Positions 18,916 through 19,803 of a stretch of DNA of 19,803 bases are shown here, in pieces. This DNA is from JBLHRE01 sp047625765 (GTDB lineage: Bacteria > Bacteroidota > Bacteroidia > Flavobacteriales > JBLHRE01). The translations under genes and the position numbers were made by a program. Location: NCBI GenBank assembly GCA_047625765.1, contig JBLHRE010000017.1, positions 1 to 19,803 of the forward strand. Direction: 5' to 3'. The number at the start of each line of letters is the position of its first letter. Position 1 is the stretch's first letter. The notes below the pieces were generated by a model, which made no database searches, had not been told where the DNA came from, and saw only the letters and a program-made list of their open reading frames with translations.

Positions 18916-19803
18916 ATGCGCTATATAATATCACTGCTAACAGTACTTTCGCTTACGCTTACAAGCCATCTGACGGCCAAAGAGTTAAAAGCAAACATCT
19001 CTTTCTACAACTACTATGCAGAAGACGATTTGGGCTATGCCGAATTCTACTTTGACTTTGATGGGAAAAGTATAAATTCTTCGGAAATTACTAAAAACAT
19101 CTTTCAAGGGGCTGTAAATATCAGCATTTCGGTCTCTATTGGCGATTCTGTTTTCTTTTTTGATAAGCTAAAAGTGAATAGCCCAGTTGTTAATTCCATA
19201 AATGACAGTTTGCCTTCTTTTGTGTACAAAATTCAGATTCCATTGCTCGTTGGTAAGTCTTATGACTTAGATATTGTTATGGACGATGCAAACAAAGACG
19301 ATATTCCAAAAACCATTTCTCAGAAATTAGAGCTTCCATTCCAAGCAAATAAAATTGGCCTATCTGATTTAATGTTATTGGAATCTTTTGAAAAAACTAC
19401 CGGCAATAGCCCTTTCACCAAAGGTAACTTAGAGATTATTCCGCTAATCCAACCTGGCTATTATTATTTCCCGCCAGAATTCGATCAGCTTAGTTTTTAT
19501 ATTGAAATATATAATGTTGGAGCTGTACTTGGTAAGGACAAGCGAGTGATGGTGCGCTACTTTATTGAGACCTTTGAAACAAGAAAGAAGATTAGACAAT
19601 TTGGAGGTCAAAAATTGTTACAAAATGACAATATACATGTGCTACTTGCACCCATGAAGATTACATCTCTTGCCTCTGGAAATTACAATTTAAGGGTTGA
19701 GTTGATCAATGAGCAACAAGAGTTGATTTCGAGTCAATCTGTTTTTTTCCAAAGAAACAATCCCATCAAAATGGATTCGGAAAACTTCATTGGTGATTTA
19801 GCT
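18916..19803 (+). CDS. N-terminal part of a GWxTD-family protein (3' end outside window)
   Basis: There are 296 codons from ATG 18916 to the window edge. A signal peptide (about 1-21) is followed by a beta-rich region whose landmarks match the N-terminal half of Bacteroidota GWxTD-domain proteins: SFYNYYAED and AEFYFDFDG early, then LMLLESFEKTTGNSPFTKG, LSFYIEIYNVGAVLG, VRYFIETFETRKK and NYNLRVELINEQQELI. The GWxTD domain itself would lie beyond 19803. Function is poorly defined; such proteins are periplasmic or outer-membrane associated. The partial -7 match TACCTTTA (18883-18890) lies 26 bases upstream, but it lacks a good -33. Confidence 0.62.
   Translation, partial: MRYIISLLTVLSLTLTSHLTAKELKANISFYNYYAEDDLGYAEFYFDFDGKSINSSEITKNIFQGAVNISISVSIGDSVFFFDKLKVNSPVVNSINDSLPSFVYKIQIPLLVGKSYDLDIVMDDANKDDIPKTISQKLELPFQANKIGLSDLMLLESFEKTTGNSPFTKGNLEIIPLIQPGYYYFPPEFDQLSFYIEIYNVGAVLGKDKRVMVRYFIETFETRKKIRQFGGQKLLQNDNIHVLLAPMKITSLASGNYNLRVELINEQQELISSQSVFFQRNNPIKMDSENFIGDLA

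Overview
The window looks like a chromosomal segment of a Bacteroidota bacterium, most probably a Flavobacteriia-type lineage. The evidence is an AT-rich genome, genes with almost no Shine-Dalgarno sequences, promoters of the Bacteroidota type (-7 box TAnnTTTG with a TTTG/TTG about 19-21 nt upstream), tRNAs without an encoded CCA, a type IX secretion (T9SS) sorting tail, a Porin_10-type porin and a GWxTD-type lipoprotein/gliding-associated protein. No database search was possible, so the taxonomy rests on these features only.

Left part (1-7608, all on the minus strand). A tightly packed operon runs leftwards from a good promoter at about 5824-5854: a DUF4856 lipoprotein, an imelysin-family lipoprotein, an HTTM (vitamin K carboxylase-like) membrane protein and a FecA-like TonB-dependent receptor that leaves the window at base 1. 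Gene ends overlap or nearly touch. The set looks like an iron or metal acquisition locus. Upstream of it lie a chromate-transporter-like ChrA protein and a small outer-membrane barrel gene that starts with GTG.

Middle part (7732-13330, minus strand). This is a complete rRNA operon, 16S - tRNA-Ile(GAT) - tRNA-Ala(TGC) - 23S - 5S - terminator. It is preceded by an unusual array of three tandem ~105-118 bp promoter/leader units and a fourth, more distal promoter. Complementary sequences flanking 16S and 23S form the expected processing stems, and a boxA-like element precedes 16S.

Right part (13397-19803). A large putative porin (minus) is followed by a decaying region. It contains one small secreted protein gene, a second copy that has lost its start, and an 87-bp near-identical segment that sits at the 3' end of both copies and begins at a poly(A) tract. 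In each copy that tract puts the reading frame out of register with a longer conserved-looking C-terminal domain. Next come a T9SS-cargo gene on the plus strand, a wrecked radC remnant (minus), two interlocking inverted repeats, tRNA-Ser(TGA) with its own promoter (minus), and the N-terminal part of a GWxTD-family protein (plus) running off the right edge.

The most interesting signals are the rRNA promoter array, with its repeated dyad just after each -7 box, and the duplicated poly(A)/87-bp cassette with labile reading frame. No CRISPR array, transposase or phage gene was seen.
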